From Sphingomonas jeddahensis (GTDB lineage: Bacteria > Pseudomonadota > Alphaproteobacteria > Sphingomonadales > Sphingomonadaceae): 64,000 bases of DNA. Positions 18,637-27,740 of the stretch are shown piece after piece. A program made the translations under genes and the position numbers. The DNA is taken from assembly GCF_001981525.1 (NCBI RefSeq), contig NZ_MPSB01000013.1, positions 1-64,000 on the forward strand, given 5' to 3'. The notes beneath the pieces were generated by a model that worked only from the letters and a program-made list of their open reading frames with translations, did not search any database and was not told the origin of the DNA. The stretch's first letter is position 1. Each line of letters begins with the position of its first letter.

Positions 18637-20151
18637 ATGGCGAATTCCTTCGGCACGGTGGACGTGGCGATCATCGGCGCGGGGCCTGCCGGGCTGACGG
18701 CCGCGTATCTGCTCGGCAAAGCCGGCTATTCCGTTACCGTGATCGAGAAGGATCCACGCTATGTCGGCGGGATCAGTCGTACCGTTGAGCATCAGGGCTA
18801 CCGCTTCGACATTGGCGGCCACCGTTTCTTCTCGAAATCGAAGGACGTGGTCGATCTCTGGAATGAGATCTTGCCGGATGATTTCATCGAACGCCCGCGG
18901 ATGAGCCGCATCTATTACGAGGGCAAATTCTACAGCTATCCGCTGCGCGCGTTCGAGGCGCTGTGGAACCTCGGCGTGTTCCGCTCCGCCGCGTGCATGG
19001 CGAGCTTCGCCAAGGCCAAGCTGCTGCCCAACAAGAGCGTGAAGAGCTTCGAGGATTGGACCGTTAACGCATTCGGTTGGAAGCTTTATTCGATCTTCTT
19101 CAAGACCTACACCGAGAAGGTGTGGGGCATGCCGTGCGACGAGATGTCGGCGGATTGGGCCGCGCAGCGCATCAAGGGCCTGTCCCTCTGGGGCGCCGTC
19201 ACTGACGGCCTGAAGCGCAGCCTCGGCCTCAACAAGCGCCCGAACGACGGCATGGCGGTCAAGACGCTGCTCGAAAGCTTCCGCTACCCCCGCCTCGGCC
19301 CGGGCATGATGTGGGAAGCCGCGCGCGACCATGTCCTCGCCCAAGGCAATCAGGTGCTGATGGGCCACAAGCTCAAGCAGCTCGCCTTCAACGACGTGAC
19401 GCAGACGTGGACGGTCACCGCGACCGACGCCGATGGCGCACCCGTGGCGATCAAGGCGGCCCACGTCATTTCCTCCGCACCGATGCGCGAACTCGCCAGC
19501 CGCCTCCATCCGCTACCCGCCACGCTGCCAGAGGCCGCGAACCTCAAGTATCGCGACTTCCTCACCGTCGCGCTGATGATCCGCTCGCCCGATCTGTTCC
19601 CGGATAACTGGATCTACATCCACGATTCCAAGGTGAAGGTCGGTCGCGTCCAGAACTTCCGCTCCTGGTCGCCCGAGATGGTGCCCGATCCCGACGTCGC
19701 TTGCGTCGGCCTGGAATATTTCTGCTTCGAAGGCGATGGCCTCTGGTCGTCGAGCGACGAGGATCTGGTCGCGCTCGCTACCAAGGAGATGGCGCAGCTC
19801 GGCCTGTGCGACGCCGATCAGGTCGTTGGCGGCACGGTCGTGCGGCAGGAAAAGGCTTATCCCGTCTATGACGAGGATTATGCCGCCAACGTCCACGCGC
19901 TGCGTCAGGAGATCGAGGCGCGCTACCCGACGCTCCACTGCGTGGGGCGCAACGGCATGCACCGCTACAACAACCAGGACCACGCGATGATGACCGCGAT
20001 GCTCACGGTCCGCAACATCGCCGCCGGCGCACGTGTGTACGACATCTGGGCGGTCAACGAAGACGCCGAATATCACGAAAGCGGCAATGAGGGCGCACAG
20101 GCCGCGCTGGCCAGCGTCCGCGCCGTACCCGAGCGCCTGAAGGCGGCGTGA
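18637..20151 (+). CDS. NAD(P)/FAD-dependent oxidoreductase, UDP-galactopyranose mutase-like
   Basis: 504-residue flavoprotein. The dinucleotide-binding motif GAGPAGLTAAY is at about residues 12-22, with the acidic ribose contact in VIEKDP. The stretch YRFDIGGHRFFSKS is typical of the amine oxidase / UDP-galactopyranose mutase-like group (COG1232) found in polysaccharide loci. Start ATG 18637 is closest to the flavin fold; ATG 18616 would add 7 residues. The reaction is unknown; a sugar-nucleotide or polyprenol substrate is inferred from the two membrane proteins that follow on the same strand. Confidence 0.8.
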   Translation: MANSFGTVDVAIIGAGPAGLTAAYLLGKAGYSVTVIEKDPRYVGGISRTVEHQGYRFDIGGHRFFSKSKDVVDLWNEILPDDFIERPRMSRIYYEGKFYSYPLRAFEALWNLGVFRSAACMASFAKAKLLPNKSVKSFEDWTVNAFGWKLYSIFFKTYTEKVWGMPCDEMSADWAAQRIKGLSLWGAVTDGLKRSLGLNKRPNDGMAVKTLLESFRYPRLGPGMMWEAARDHVLAQGNQVLMGHKLKQLAFNDVTQTWTVTATDADGAPVAIKAAHVISSAPMRELASRLHPLPATLPEAANLKYRDFLTVALMIRSPDLFPDNWIYIHDSKVKVGRVQNFRSWSPEMVPDPDVACVGLEYFCFEGDGLWSSSDEDLVALATKEMAQLGLCDADQVVGGTVVRQEKAYPVYDEDYAANVHALRQEIEARYPTLHCVGRNGMHRYNNQDHAMMTAMLTVRNIAAGARVYDIWAVNEDAEYHESGNEGAQAALASVRAVPERLKAA

Positions 20152-20180
20152 TGTGGCCGCGGGCAACCAACTGACCCCCC

Positions 20181-20265
20181 GTCACCCCGGGCTTGACCGG
20201 GGGTCCCGCTACCTTGCCCCGTCGCAAGAAGAAGAAGCGGGACCCCGGATCAAGTCCGGGGTGAC
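20181..20265. repeat. Dispersed palindromic repeat, family A (copy 3)
   Basis: GTCACCCCGGGCTTGACC at the left and ATCAAGTCCGGGGTGAC at the right, with GAAGAAGAAGCGGGACCCC between (inverted in the middle relative to copy 1). It lies inside the 109-base gap between two + strand genes, and its last bases contain the likely GTG start of the next gene. Confidence 0.85.
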
Positions 20266-22039
20266 GGAGCAGGAAGCGAGTATCTGCCGCCCCATCCTGA
20301 TCGGCTGGTCCCTCGCCGCGATCGTCCTCACGCTGGCGATGGCCGACAGCATCATCACGCTGCGCTTCATCGACCCTGATGACGCGATGCGCCTTATGGA
20401 AGCATGCGACTGGCTCGCCGGGCAAAGCTGGTGGGACGTGTCCCAGCATCGGCTCAATAGTGGAGACTTCCCGATGCACTGGTCGCGGCTCGTCGACCTG
20501 CCGCTCGCCGCCGGCCTGGCGCTCACCGCGCCGCTCGGGGGCGCCGCCGCGATTCGGATCACGATGGTCGTCGTGCCGCTCGTGTCGCTGCTTACGGCCA
20601 TGGCACTGGTCGCGCAGATCACCCGCCGGCTCGCTGGCACGGACCGCGCGCGCTACGCCGTGCTGCTCGTCCCGCTCTCAGCCTCGCTCGTCTATCAGCT
20701 GCGCCCGATGCGGATTGACCATCATGGGTGGCAGATCGTGCTCGCCCTCGCCGCCACCGCGCTGCTGCTGGCGCAGCCGTCGCGAAGGGTAGGGGCGCTC
20801 GCCGGCCTCGCGCTCGCCGCACTTCTGACCATCTCGCTCGAAGGGATGCCGATCGCCGCGAGCATCGCTGGTGTCGCCGCGCTCGCCTGGGCGTGGCAGC
20901 CCCATCGACGCGGTCATCTGCTCGCCCTGGTGTGGAGCCTGTTCGGCGGCGCGCTGCTGCTCCACCTCGTGACTCGCGGCCCAGCGTTCTTCGCACCAGC
21001 CTGCGACGCTATCGCACCAGGCTGGCTGGCGATGCTCGGCACCGCTGCGATCGGCACCAGCCTCGCCACGCTGGCGCAGCCCACGACCGTGGCGATCCGC
21101 ATCGCCGCGCTCGCCACCGCCGGTGCTGCCACCGCTGCCACGCTCGCCCTCGTCTCGCCCGCCTGCCTCGCTGGCCCCTTCGCCACCCTCCCGCCGCTTG
21201 TGCACGACATCTGGTACGTCGGCGTGTCCGAAGGCCGTCCCTTGTGGGAGCAGACGGCCGACTGGGCCGCCATGACGATCGGCCTGCCGCTCGTCGGGCT
21301 GATCGCTACGGCGCACGCCTGGCGCTGCGCAACGGGCGAGGCGAAGCTCCGCTGGGCATTGCTCCTCCTGCTGCTCGCTTCGGCGACACTGGTGGCGATC
21401 ATGGTCAACCGTGCCGGCGCCACCGCCAATGCGCTGGCGATCCCCGGCGCGGCCACCTTGCTCGCCGCCTTGCTCCACCGCGCGCGCGCCATCCCCAGCC
21501 TCGGCAAGCGCCTCGCGGCCACCGCCGGCGCCTTTCTGCTCGCCTCCCCCGGCCAGGTCGCCGCCATCGGCGTCGTCGCCGCCAAGACGCTCACGCCGGC
21601 AGACGGCACCCGGCCCAGCGAAGGGCAGCACGTTCCCCCATGCGAGCGCGTCGGCGACGTGCGCGTGATCGATCGCTTGCCGGCGGGCATGATCTTCGCG
21701 CCGATCGATATCGGCCCAGACATCATCGCCACCACGCACCACCAGGCCCTCGCCGGCGGCTATCACCGCGCGCCACGGCCCATGGACGTCGTATTGGAGG
21801 CCTTCACCGGCCCACCCGAAACGGCGCGCCGGCTGATCCTGGCGAGCGGCGCCGATTATCTCGCCGGATGCCCCGGCTTTAACGAAACCGAGATCTACCG
21901 CCGCGATCACCCCGATGGTTTGTGGGCGCGGCTGGAGCGCGGCGAGCGCTTCGACTGGCTTCAGCCGATCGCCACCGGCACCCCCGCGCTCGCCTGGCGA
22001 GTCATTCGCCCCTTGCCCTCGCCGAACCCGCGCCCGTAA
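20261..22039 (+). CDS. Polytopic membrane protein, putative GT-C glycosyltransferase
   Basis: 592 residues from GTG 20261, with about 10-12 hydrophobic segments. After the first helix comes FIDPDDAMRL and MHWSRLVD; an acidic pair in the first outer loop is the signature of GT-C enzymes that use lipid-linked sugars. The C-terminus after residue 440 is a soluble, presumably periplasmic domain. The frame is open to GTG 20153, but that part translates a family A repeat, so the start at the repeat end is preferred; it lacks a good ribosome site. Exact function unknown; linkage to the flavoprotein and the next membrane gene suggests surface glycan work. Confidence 0.65.
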   Translation: MTEQEASICRPILIGWSLAAIVLTLAMADSIITLRFIDPDDAMRLMEACDWLAGQSWWDVSQHRLNSGDFPMHWSRLVDLPLAAGLALTAPLGGAAAIRITMVVVPLVSLLTAMALVAQITRRLAGTDRARYAVLLVPLSASLVYQLRPMRIDHHGWQIVLALAATALLLAQPSRRVGALAGLALAALLTISLEGMPIAASIAGVAALAWAWQPHRRGHLLALVWSLFGGALLLHLVTRGPAFFAPACDAIAPGWLAMLGTAAIGTSLATLAQPTTVAIRIAALATAGAATAATLALVSPACLAGPFATLPPLVHDIWYVGVSEGRPLWEQTADWAAMTIGLPLVGLIATAHAWRCATGEAKLRWALLLLLLASATLVAIMVNRAGATANALAIPGAATLLAALLHRARAIPSLGKRLAATAGAFLLASPGQVAAIGVVAAKTLTPADGTRPSEGQHVPPCERVGDVRVIDRLPAGMIFAPIDIGPDIIATTHHQALAGGYHRAPRPMDVVLEAFTGPPETARRLILASGADYLAGCPGFNETEIYRRDHPDGLWARLERGERFDWLQPIATGTPALAWRVIRPLPSPNPRP

Positions 22040-22048
22040 GGCGGCGCG

Positions 22049-23719
22049 ATGGAGCAACCGGGGGCGCCCCTTCGCTGGTGGCAGACGCGCGCGTTCGTCA
22101 TTGTCGCGACGCTGATCACGATCGTGCCGCTGCTGTGGCCGCAGATCCCGCCGCTGGTGGATCTGCCGGGCCACATGGGCCGCTACCGCGTGCAGCTGAC
22201 GCCGCATGATCAGGCGCCGTGGCTGGCCGATTGGTTCAACTTCCAATGGTCGCTGATCGGCAACCTCGGCATCGACCTGCTCGTCGTCCCCTTTTCCAAG
22301 CTGTTCGGGCTGGAGCTGGGGGTCAAGCTGATCGTCATCACCATCCCGGCGCTCACCGCCGCCGGCCTGTTGTGGATCGCGCGCGAGGTGCACGGGCGCA
22401 TCCCGCCCACCGCCTTGTTCGCGCTGCCGCTCGCCTACAGCTATCCGTTCCAGTTCGGCTTCGTGAACTTCGCGCTGTCGATGGGGCTGGCTTTGTGCCT
22501 GTTCGCCTTGTGGCTGCGCATGGCGCGGCTGGGGCAAGTTCGCCTGCGCGCCATCGTCTTCGTCCCGATCTCCTGCCTGCTGTGGCTGTGCCACACGTTT
22601 GGCTGGGGCGTGCTGGGCGTGCTCGCTTTCTCCGCCGAGATGATCCGCCAGCACGATATCCGCAAGGACGCCGGCTCCGGCCATTGGATCGAAAGCTGGA
22701 TCCGCGCTGGCCTCGGCTGCGTGCCCTTGGCGCTGCCCATGGTGCTGATGATCTTCTGGCGGTCGGGCGATCACGTTACCGGGCAGACCGCGGATTGGTT
22801 CAACTGGCAGGCGAAGGTCGCCTGGATGCTGATGGCGCTGCGCGACCGGTGGGAGCTGTGGGACGTCGTCGGCATCGGCGTCTTCTTCCTGGTGCTCTTC
22901 CGTGCGGTGCGCGATCCGGCGATCGAATATTCGCGCAATCTCGGGTTGTCGGCGCTGTTCCTGCTCGCCGTCTTCGTGCTGCTGCCGCGTATCGTATTCG
23001 GATCGGCCTATGCCGACATGCGGCTCGCCCCGTTCGTGATCGCCGTGGCGCTGATCGCGATCCGTCCGCGCCTGACGATGACGCCGCGCCACGCCGCTGT
23101 GCTCGCGACGCTCGGCCTCGTCTTCTTCGTCGCCCGCACCGCCGGCACAACGATCAGCTATTGGCAGTTCGATCGCGATTACGACACGGAGCTTGCTGCC
23201 CTCGACAAGCTGCCCGTCGGCGCACGGGTGGTCACCTTCGTGGGCACCAATTGCCGTAACGAATGGAAGATGTCGCGGCTGGAGCATCTCGCAGCCATCG
23301 CGCTTGAACGACGGCTGGCCTATGCCAACGATCAATGGTCGATGCCCGGCGCGCAACTGCTCACCGCCCGCTACAGCCAGGCCGGCATGTTCGCGCATGA
23401 TCCGTCGGAGATCGTCACCCCCGGCTGGTGTCCGCGCGAATGGTGGAAGCCGGTGGATTTCGCCATGGCGCGCTTCCCGCGCGAGGCGTTCGATTATGTC
23501 TGGCTGATCCGCACCCCGCCGTTCAAGCCGCATTACGCCACCGATCTCGACCGCATCTGGCGCTCGCCGACCGGCGCCAGCGCGCTGCTGAAGGTCAACC
23601 GCGATCGCCCGGCGCCGCAGATATCGGATGAGGAGCTTTACCCGCGCTGGTTCCTGGAGCTGCGCGCCCGTCGCATGCAGCAGCGCCTCAAGGAACTGCC
23701 CCCGCCGCCGAAATCGTAG
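22049..23719 (+). CDS. Polytopic membrane protein of unknown function (possibly GT-C)
   Basis: 556 residues with around 10 hydrophobic helices in the first 370 residues and a soluble C-terminal part. The first loop after helix 1 reads PPLVDLPGHMGRY, with an Asp and His that could be catalytic, as in GT-C proteins. It begins 9 bases after the upstream membrane gene and so probably shares its operon. Near 395-410 a VTFVGTNC segment and further Trp-rich stretches suggest a folded periplasmic domain. No family is firmly recognised. Confidence 0.6.
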   Translation: MEQPGAPLRWWQTRAFVIVATLITIVPLLWPQIPPLVDLPGHMGRYRVQLTPHDQAPWLADWFNFQWSLIGNLGIDLLVVPFSKLFGLELGVKLIVITIPALTAAGLLWIAREVHGRIPPTALFALPLAYSYPFQFGFVNFALSMGLALCLFALWLRMARLGQVRLRAIVFVPISCLLWLCHTFGWGVLGVLAFSAEMIRQHDIRKDAGSGHWIESWIRAGLGCVPLALPMVLMIFWRSGDHVTGQTADWFNWQAKVAWMLMALRDRWELWDVVGIGVFFLVLFRAVRDPAIEYSRNLGLSALFLLAVFVLLPRIVFGSAYADMRLAPFVIAVALIAIRPRLTMTPRHAAVLATLGLVFFVARTAGTTISYWQFDRDYDTELAALDKLPVGARVVTFVGTNCRNEWKMSRLEHLAAIALERRLAYANDQWSMPGAQLLTARYSQAGMFAHDPSEIVTPGWCPREWWKPVDFAMARFPREAFDYVWLIRTPPFKPHYATDLDRIWRSPTGASALLKVNRDRPAPQISDEELYPRWFLELRARRMQQRLKELPPPPKS

Positions 23720-23814
23720 GACGAACCAACCCGCTGCAGCGCGGAATCGTTGCTGCGACGCGGCACCTTTCGGTGCCTTGCGTGTTTAATCCTCGGTAAG
23801 GGGAGGGGCGCGCC

Positions 23815-24591
23815 TTGAGGACGACGTGGGCGGTATCAGCTGCATTGGCGACATGTGCCGTGGCGCCGGCGGCTGCCGAGACCAACCATGGCGGCCAGAT
23901 TTGGGGGAGCATCCAGGTCACGGCTCCGATCACCGACGATGTCTTCGTGTCCAGCGAAATACAGCCGCGCTGGTCGGCCAAGAATGCGGCAACTGCGCCG
24001 ATCACCTTTGTGCCCCCAATCGTATCGTGGCGCAAAAGCGAGTCGCTGATCGTGTCAGGCGGCTATCTCTACGCGTTCATCGATGGCGCGCGCCTTCCGA
24101 CCGACCTTCATGAACATCGGTTTCTTCAGCAGATTTCCTACCGTATCGGCGCGATCGGCCGAGTCGGAATCCGCGCCCAGACGCGCTTTGAACAGCGCAA
24201 CCGATCGACCGGCAAAGACTGGAACGTGCGCGTCGCGCAGCAGGTCCTGCTCGCCACACCGCTAACCAAGAAGGAAAGCGGCGGCCCCGTCGGCGTCTTC
24301 TCGATGGAGCTCTACTGGAATCTGACGGAGGCCGATTGGGGCGCACGCCGCGGCTATGACGATCTGTGGACCTTCGCCGGCGTTCGCCTGCCGGTATCCA
24401 CCAGTACCGCCTTTGAGCTCGGCTATCTCAACCAGCGCCAGCGCGCGGTGAACGGCCGCGCCAACATGAACCATGCCGCCGTCGTCGGCGTGTCCTTCCA
24501 GCTCTCGCCCTCCATCACTCCGCCCAAAGTGGTCCCGACCACCGGCCCCGGTTTGCAACCCGTCGGCGGCCGCGAACCGGTGCGGAATTAG
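23815..24591 (+). CDS. DUF2490 family outer-membrane protein
   Basis: 258 residues. The TTG start has a strong GGGGAGGGG site upstream and leads into a signal peptide ending AAAE (about residue 22). The body alternates polar and hydrophobic residues with frequent aromatic girdle residues (FLQQISYRIG, LYWNLTEADWG), which fits the DUF2490 beta-barrel family. The family has no proven function. It is the last gene of the + strand block and ends 3 bases before the stop of a convergent gene. Confidence 0.75.
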   Translation: MRTTWAVSAALATCAVAPAAAETNHGGQIWGSIQVTAPITDDVFVSSEIQPRWSAKNAATAPITFVPPIVSWRKSESLIVSGGYLYAFIDGARLPTDLHEHRFLQQISYRIGAIGRVGIRAQTRFEQRNRSTGKDWNVRVAQQVLLATPLTKKESGGPVGVFSMELYWNLTEADWGARRGYDDLWTFAGVRLPVSTSTAFELGYLNQRQRAVNGRANMNHAAVVGVSFQLSPSITPPKVVPTTGPGLQPVGGREPVRN

Positions 24592-24594
24592 CCG

Positions 24595-25728
24595 TCACTC
24601 TCCCTTTCGAAACGGCGTCAGCCGCTCCAGAAACGCCTGATCCGCCTCAACCGCCGCCCGTTCGCGCACCAGGAACTCCGCCACAGCACGGCGAAACCCT
24701 GGATTCGGGATGTAATGCGCCGACCAGGTCGGCACCGGCGCATAGCCGCGCGTCAATTTGTGCTCCCCCTGCGCCCCGGCCTCCACCGTCTTCAGCCCGC
24801 GCGCGATCGCCGCATCGATCGCCTGGTAGTAGCACAGCTCGAAATGCAGGAACGGCACGTCCTCGATGCAGCCCCAATAGCGGCCATAGAGTGTCTCCGC
24901 CCCGATCAGGTTCAGCGCCCCCGCGATCGGCATGCCGTCACGCTCGGCCAGGATCAGCAGCAGCCGATCCCCCATCCGCTCGCCCAGCAGCGGAAACACC
25001 GAACGGGTGAGATACGGCTGCCCCCATTTCCGGCTCCCCGTATCCTGATAGAAGGTCCAGAACGCGTCCCATTCGCGCGCGCCGATCTGATCCCCGGTCA
25101 GGTGCCGGATCGTCAGCCCTTCGACCGCGCCCGCACGCTCCTTGCGGATCGCCTTGCGCTTGCGGCTGGCCAGCGTGGCGAGGAAATCGTCGAAACTGCC
25201 GAAGCCATGATTGTGCCAGTGGAACTGCGTCCCCTCGCGGATCAGCCAGCCGGCATCCTCGAACAACGGCACCTGCTCGGGCGACAGGAAAGTGGCGTGC
25301 GCGGAGGACAGCTCATGCTGGTCGGTCACCGCCTCCAGCGCCGCGATCAGCGCCGGCGCCGCGGCGGAATCGCGCAACAGCAGCCGCGGCCCCGGCACCG
25401 GGGTGAACGGCGTCGCGATCTGGAGCTTGGGGTAATAGGAACCGCCCGCGCGCTCCCAGGCATCCGCCCAGGCATGGTCGAAGACATATTCGCCCTGGCT
25501 GTGCGCCTTGGCATAGGCCGGCGCCACCGCGATCGGCGCGCCATCCGCCCCGTCGACGATCACCGGGATCGCCTGCCACCCGCTCCGCCTGCCGACGCTG
25601 CCTGACTCTTCCAATGCGGAGAGAAAGGCATGGCTGACGAACGGATTGTCGCCCGCGGCGCACGCATCCCATTGTGCGGCCGGAATGCTGGCGACACCAT
25701 CGGCAAGGCGAGCGGTCAGTTTGGTCAT
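24595..25728 (-). CDS. FemAB-like GNAT family acyltransferase (COG3146/PF04339)
   Basis: 377-residue protein of the GNAT-fold peptidogalycan biosysnthesis/recognition family (PF04339). Recognisable parts are [16 protein letters not shown] near residue 28, [16 protein letters not shown] near 97 and HWHNHGF near 168, and a C-terminal EAGAQGEHK. The family is widespread in Alphaproteobacteria, but no reaction is established. The ATG is at 25728, after a family B repeat. It is the downstream-most gene of the - strand group that begins with DUF3572, although the repeat interrupts the run. Confidence 0.85.
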   Translation of the reverse strand: MTKLTARLADGVASIPAAQWDACAAGDNPFVSHAFLSALEESGSVGRRSGWQAIPVIVDGADGAPIAVAPAYAKAHSQGEYVFDHAWADAWERAGGSYYPKLQIATPFTPVPGPRLLLRDSAAAPALIAALEAVTDQHELSSAHATFLSPEQVPLFEDAGWLIREGTQFHWHNHGFGSFDDFLATLASRKRKAIRKERAGAVEGLTIRHLTGDQIGAREWDAFWTFYQDTGSRKWGQPYLTRSVFPLLGERMGDRLLLILAERDGMPIAGALNLIGAETLYGRYWGCIEDVPFLHFELCYYQAIDAAIARGLKTVEAGAQGEHKLTRGYAPVPTWSAHYIPNPGFRRAVAEFLVRERAAVEADQAFLERLTPFRKGE

Positions 25729-25740
25729 GCTTTAATGATT

Positions 25741-25818
25741 CCGTTCGCCCTGATCTTGTCGAAGGGCTGCCGTCCTCTGAGAGGAAGGGCAGGGCTTCGA
25801 CAAGCTCAGCCCGAACGG
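25741..25818. repeat. Dispersed palindromic repeat, family B (copy 2)
   Basis: Inverted arms CCGTTCGCCCTGATCTTGTC and GACAAGCTCAGCCCGAACGG enclose a central GAAGGGC/GCCCTTC-type hairpin. It separates the acyltransferase and RidA genes. Confidence 0.85.
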
Positions 25819-25853
25819 AAGAAGGGGCAAGAGGTTCAGTCGGGCCGTAAAGT

Positions 25854-26315
25854 TCAGCCCGCCACCGCGATCACGGCATCCACCTCGACCGCCGCATGGC
25901 GCGGCAGCGCAGCAACACCAACCGCCGCGCGCGCATGCTTGCCGGCATCGCCGAACAGCGCGACCATCAGGTCCGACGCGCCATTCGCTACCTCCGGCTG
26001 ATCGCCAAAGCTCGCAGTCGAATTGACGAACACGCCCAGCTTCACAACCCGCGCCACGCGCGACAGATCGCCCAGCGCCGCCTTCACCTGCGCCACCACC
26101 ATCAGCGCGCACAGCTTGGCCGCCTCCTGGCCCGCGGCGACGTCGAGGTCGTCGCCCAGCCGCCCGGTGACGACCTTGCCATCACGGAACGGCAGCTGGC
26201 CGGAGACGTGAAGCAGCCCGCCCGCCTCGACGGCGGGAACATAAGTGGCGACGGGAGCAGCGGCCTTGGGCAGGGTGAGGCCAAGCTCTTCCAGCTTGCG
26301 ATCGATATCGGTCAT
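25854..26315 (-). CDS. RidA family protein
   Basis: 153-residue protein of the YjgF/YER057c/UK114 group. RidA members hydrolyse reactive enamine/imine intermediates from PLP enzymes; this longer form (about 150 residues, beginning [13 protein letters not shown]) belongs to a subgroup whose substrate is unclear. LLHVSGQLP near residue 40 and [17 protein letters not shown] at the C-terminus are family features; in this subgroup the usual catalytic Arg is replaced near PRHAAVE. ATG 26315 is preferred to an upstream in-frame Met at 26348. Confidence 0.85.
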   Translation of the reverse strand: MTDIDRKLEELGLTLPKAAAPVATYVPAVEAGGLLHVSGQLPFRDGKVVTGRLGDDLDVAAGQEAAKLCALMVVAQVKAALGDLSRVARVVKLGVFVNSTASFGDQPEVANGASDLMVALFGDAGKHARAAVGVAALPRHAAVEVDAVIAVAG

Positions 26316-26402
26316 GGCCACGGGTTCAACACCAGCTCGCCGCGACATTCAAGCACCCCGACCATTCCCTTCCTGCAAGAGGGAGGAACCTGAACCCCCG
26401 CC

Positions 26403-27032
26403 TCAACCCTGCGCCGGCTGCCCCGCCGCGAACCGCTCGGTTATCCACGCCAGCGCCTCGGGCCAATCGTCGATCCGCGCATGCGCCGCCGGGGCAGGGG
26501 GTACGCCGGGCGCCAGCGCCGGCTCCGCGACCATATGCAGCCGGTGGACCTGCGGGGCATGCTCCGCCACCGATTCATGGTGCATCGGCAGGTCGTCGAT
26601 GAACACCGTCACCGGATTGCCATGCTCCGCGGCGATCGCCCCCACCGGCGCGCCCTTCGGTCCCTGGTTGCACTCGACGCGATGTTCGATCCCGAAGGCG
26701 GCAAGCTGGTCGATGCGATGCGTGCGGCACTGGTCCTGCAAATTGGTCAGGATCACGATGTCGGCCACCTCAGCGATCCGCGCCAGCGACTCGCGCGCAC
26801 CCGGCACCAGGGTCTGGCGGTGCATTTCGCCCGGGAAGAAGCCGTCTAGGAAGCCCATCATCTCCTCGCGCGTCGGCGCCGCGCCGCCGTTGCGCCGGCG
26901 CATGTTGCGGCCCAGCTCCCAGCTCGTTGGCGTGAAATCGATGTCATGCGCATCACCCAGCCAGTCGCCGAAATGCTTCACCATGTGCAGCAGCACTTCG
27001 TCGCAGTCGGAGATCAGGAGGGGACGGTTCAT
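26403..27032 (-). CDS. HAD superfamily hydrolase
   Basis: 209 residues. Motif I reads LLISDCDEVLL, giving nucleophile Asp9 and Asp11; motif II is in VILTN near 118, and motif IV is TVFIDDLPMH near 163. It is a small cytoplasmic phosphatase-like protein with no cap domain clearly visible and an unknown substrate. The ATG overlaps the stop of the upstream DUF3572 gene (ATGA), so the two are translationally coupled. An open extension upstream is only the shadow of that gene. Confidence 0.85.
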   Translation of the reverse strand: MNRPLLISDCDEVLLHMVKHFGDWLGDAHDIDFTPTSWELGRNMRRRNGGAAPTREEMMGFLDGFFPGEMHRQTLVPGARESLARIAEVADIVILTNLQDQCRTHRIDQLAAFGIEHRVECNQGPKGAPVGAIAAEHGNPVTVFIDDLPMHHESVAEHAPQVHRLHMVAEPALAPGVPPAPAAHARIDDWPEALAWITERFAAGQPAQG

Positions 27033-27304
27033 AGCGCTTCCAATTCGTGGCGGGCGCGCACCAGCGCCTCGGGTTTGGTGTCGATCGCCGCGGCGCAGGC
27101 GATCAGGTCGGGTTCGTGCGCTTCCAGGAAATGGAGGCTGGCGGCCAGCACCGCCGGTTCGCCGATCCGCGCGCGCAGATCGTCCGGATCCAGCCCGGTC
27201 AGCGAGATCAGCCGCGACGCGCGGTCGGGCTCCGAGAGCGTCCACACCAGCGCACGCAGCGCAAGCGCATCGGCCGGTTCTGCGTTTGAGTCGCGTCGCG
27301 TCAT
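27029..27304 (-). CDS. DUF3572 family protein
   Basis: 91 residues, small, acidic and helical, with no signal or membrane segment. ALRALVWTLSEPDRASRLI and the spaced Leu pattern match DUF3572, a family largely limited to Alphaproteobacteria and often beside divK, as here (divergent, 36 bases apart). Function unknown. First gene of a coupled pair with the HAD hydrolase. Confidence 0.8.
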   Translation of the reverse strand: MTRRDSNAEPADALALRALVWTLSEPDRASRLISLTGLDPDDLRARIGEPAVLAASLHFLEAHEPDLIACAAAIDTKPEALVRARHELEAL

Positions 27305-27340
27305 CGCCTATCGTGGGTGCAAATGGGGGTCGGGACTGGC

Positions 27341-27703
27341 GTGGCAAAGAAGGTGCTCGTTGTCGAGGACAACGAACTCAACCTGAAGCTCTTCTGCGAT
27401 CTGCTGCGCGCGCACGATCATGCCGCGGAGCCGGTGCGCGACGGTCGGGAGGCGGTGGCACGCGCCCGTGAGTTCGCGCCCGATCTCATCATCATGGATA
27501 TCCAGATGCCCTATGTCACGGGCTATGAGCTGATCCTGGAGCTGAAGGCCGACGACGCGTTGCGCGCGATCCCGGTCATGGCCGTCACCGCTTACGCCGG
27601 CCGCGAGGACGAAGAACGCATCCGGGCGGCGGGGGCCGAGGCCTATGTGTCCAAACCGATCAGCCTGGCCAAGTTCATGGAAACGGTCGGGGCGCTGGTC
27701 TGA
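27341..27703 (+). CDS. divK: Single-domain response regulator, DivK type
   Basis: 120 residues, a receiver domain only. The acidic pocket (VEDNE), phosphoacceptor Asp53 in IIMDIQMP, the switch Thr in VTAYAG, and Lys in SKPIS are all present. Sequence and length match DivK, which in Caulobacter relays cell-cycle phosphosignals through PleC and DivJ. Start GTG 27341 gives the usual MAKKVLVVEDN; ATG 27323 would add six residues. Unlike the Caulobacter arrangement, no pleD gene follows; the next gene is a convergent DUF1489. Confidence 0.88.
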   Translation: MAKKVLVVEDNELNLKLFCDLLRAHDHAAEPVRDGREAVARAREFAPDLIIMDIQMPYVTGYELILELKADDALRAIPVMAVTAYAGREDEERIRAAGAEAYVSKPISLAKFMETVGALV

Positions 27704-27740
27704 TACTGAAATCATCCCCGCTCCGAGGAGGGATATCAGC

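Noticed and set aside
20678..23533. Very long open frame (about 950 codons) on the complement strand
   Set aside because: It lies antisense to two membrane protein genes, has highly charged Arg/Gln/Gly-rich translation without motifs, and is the usual shadow frame of GC-rich coding DNA.
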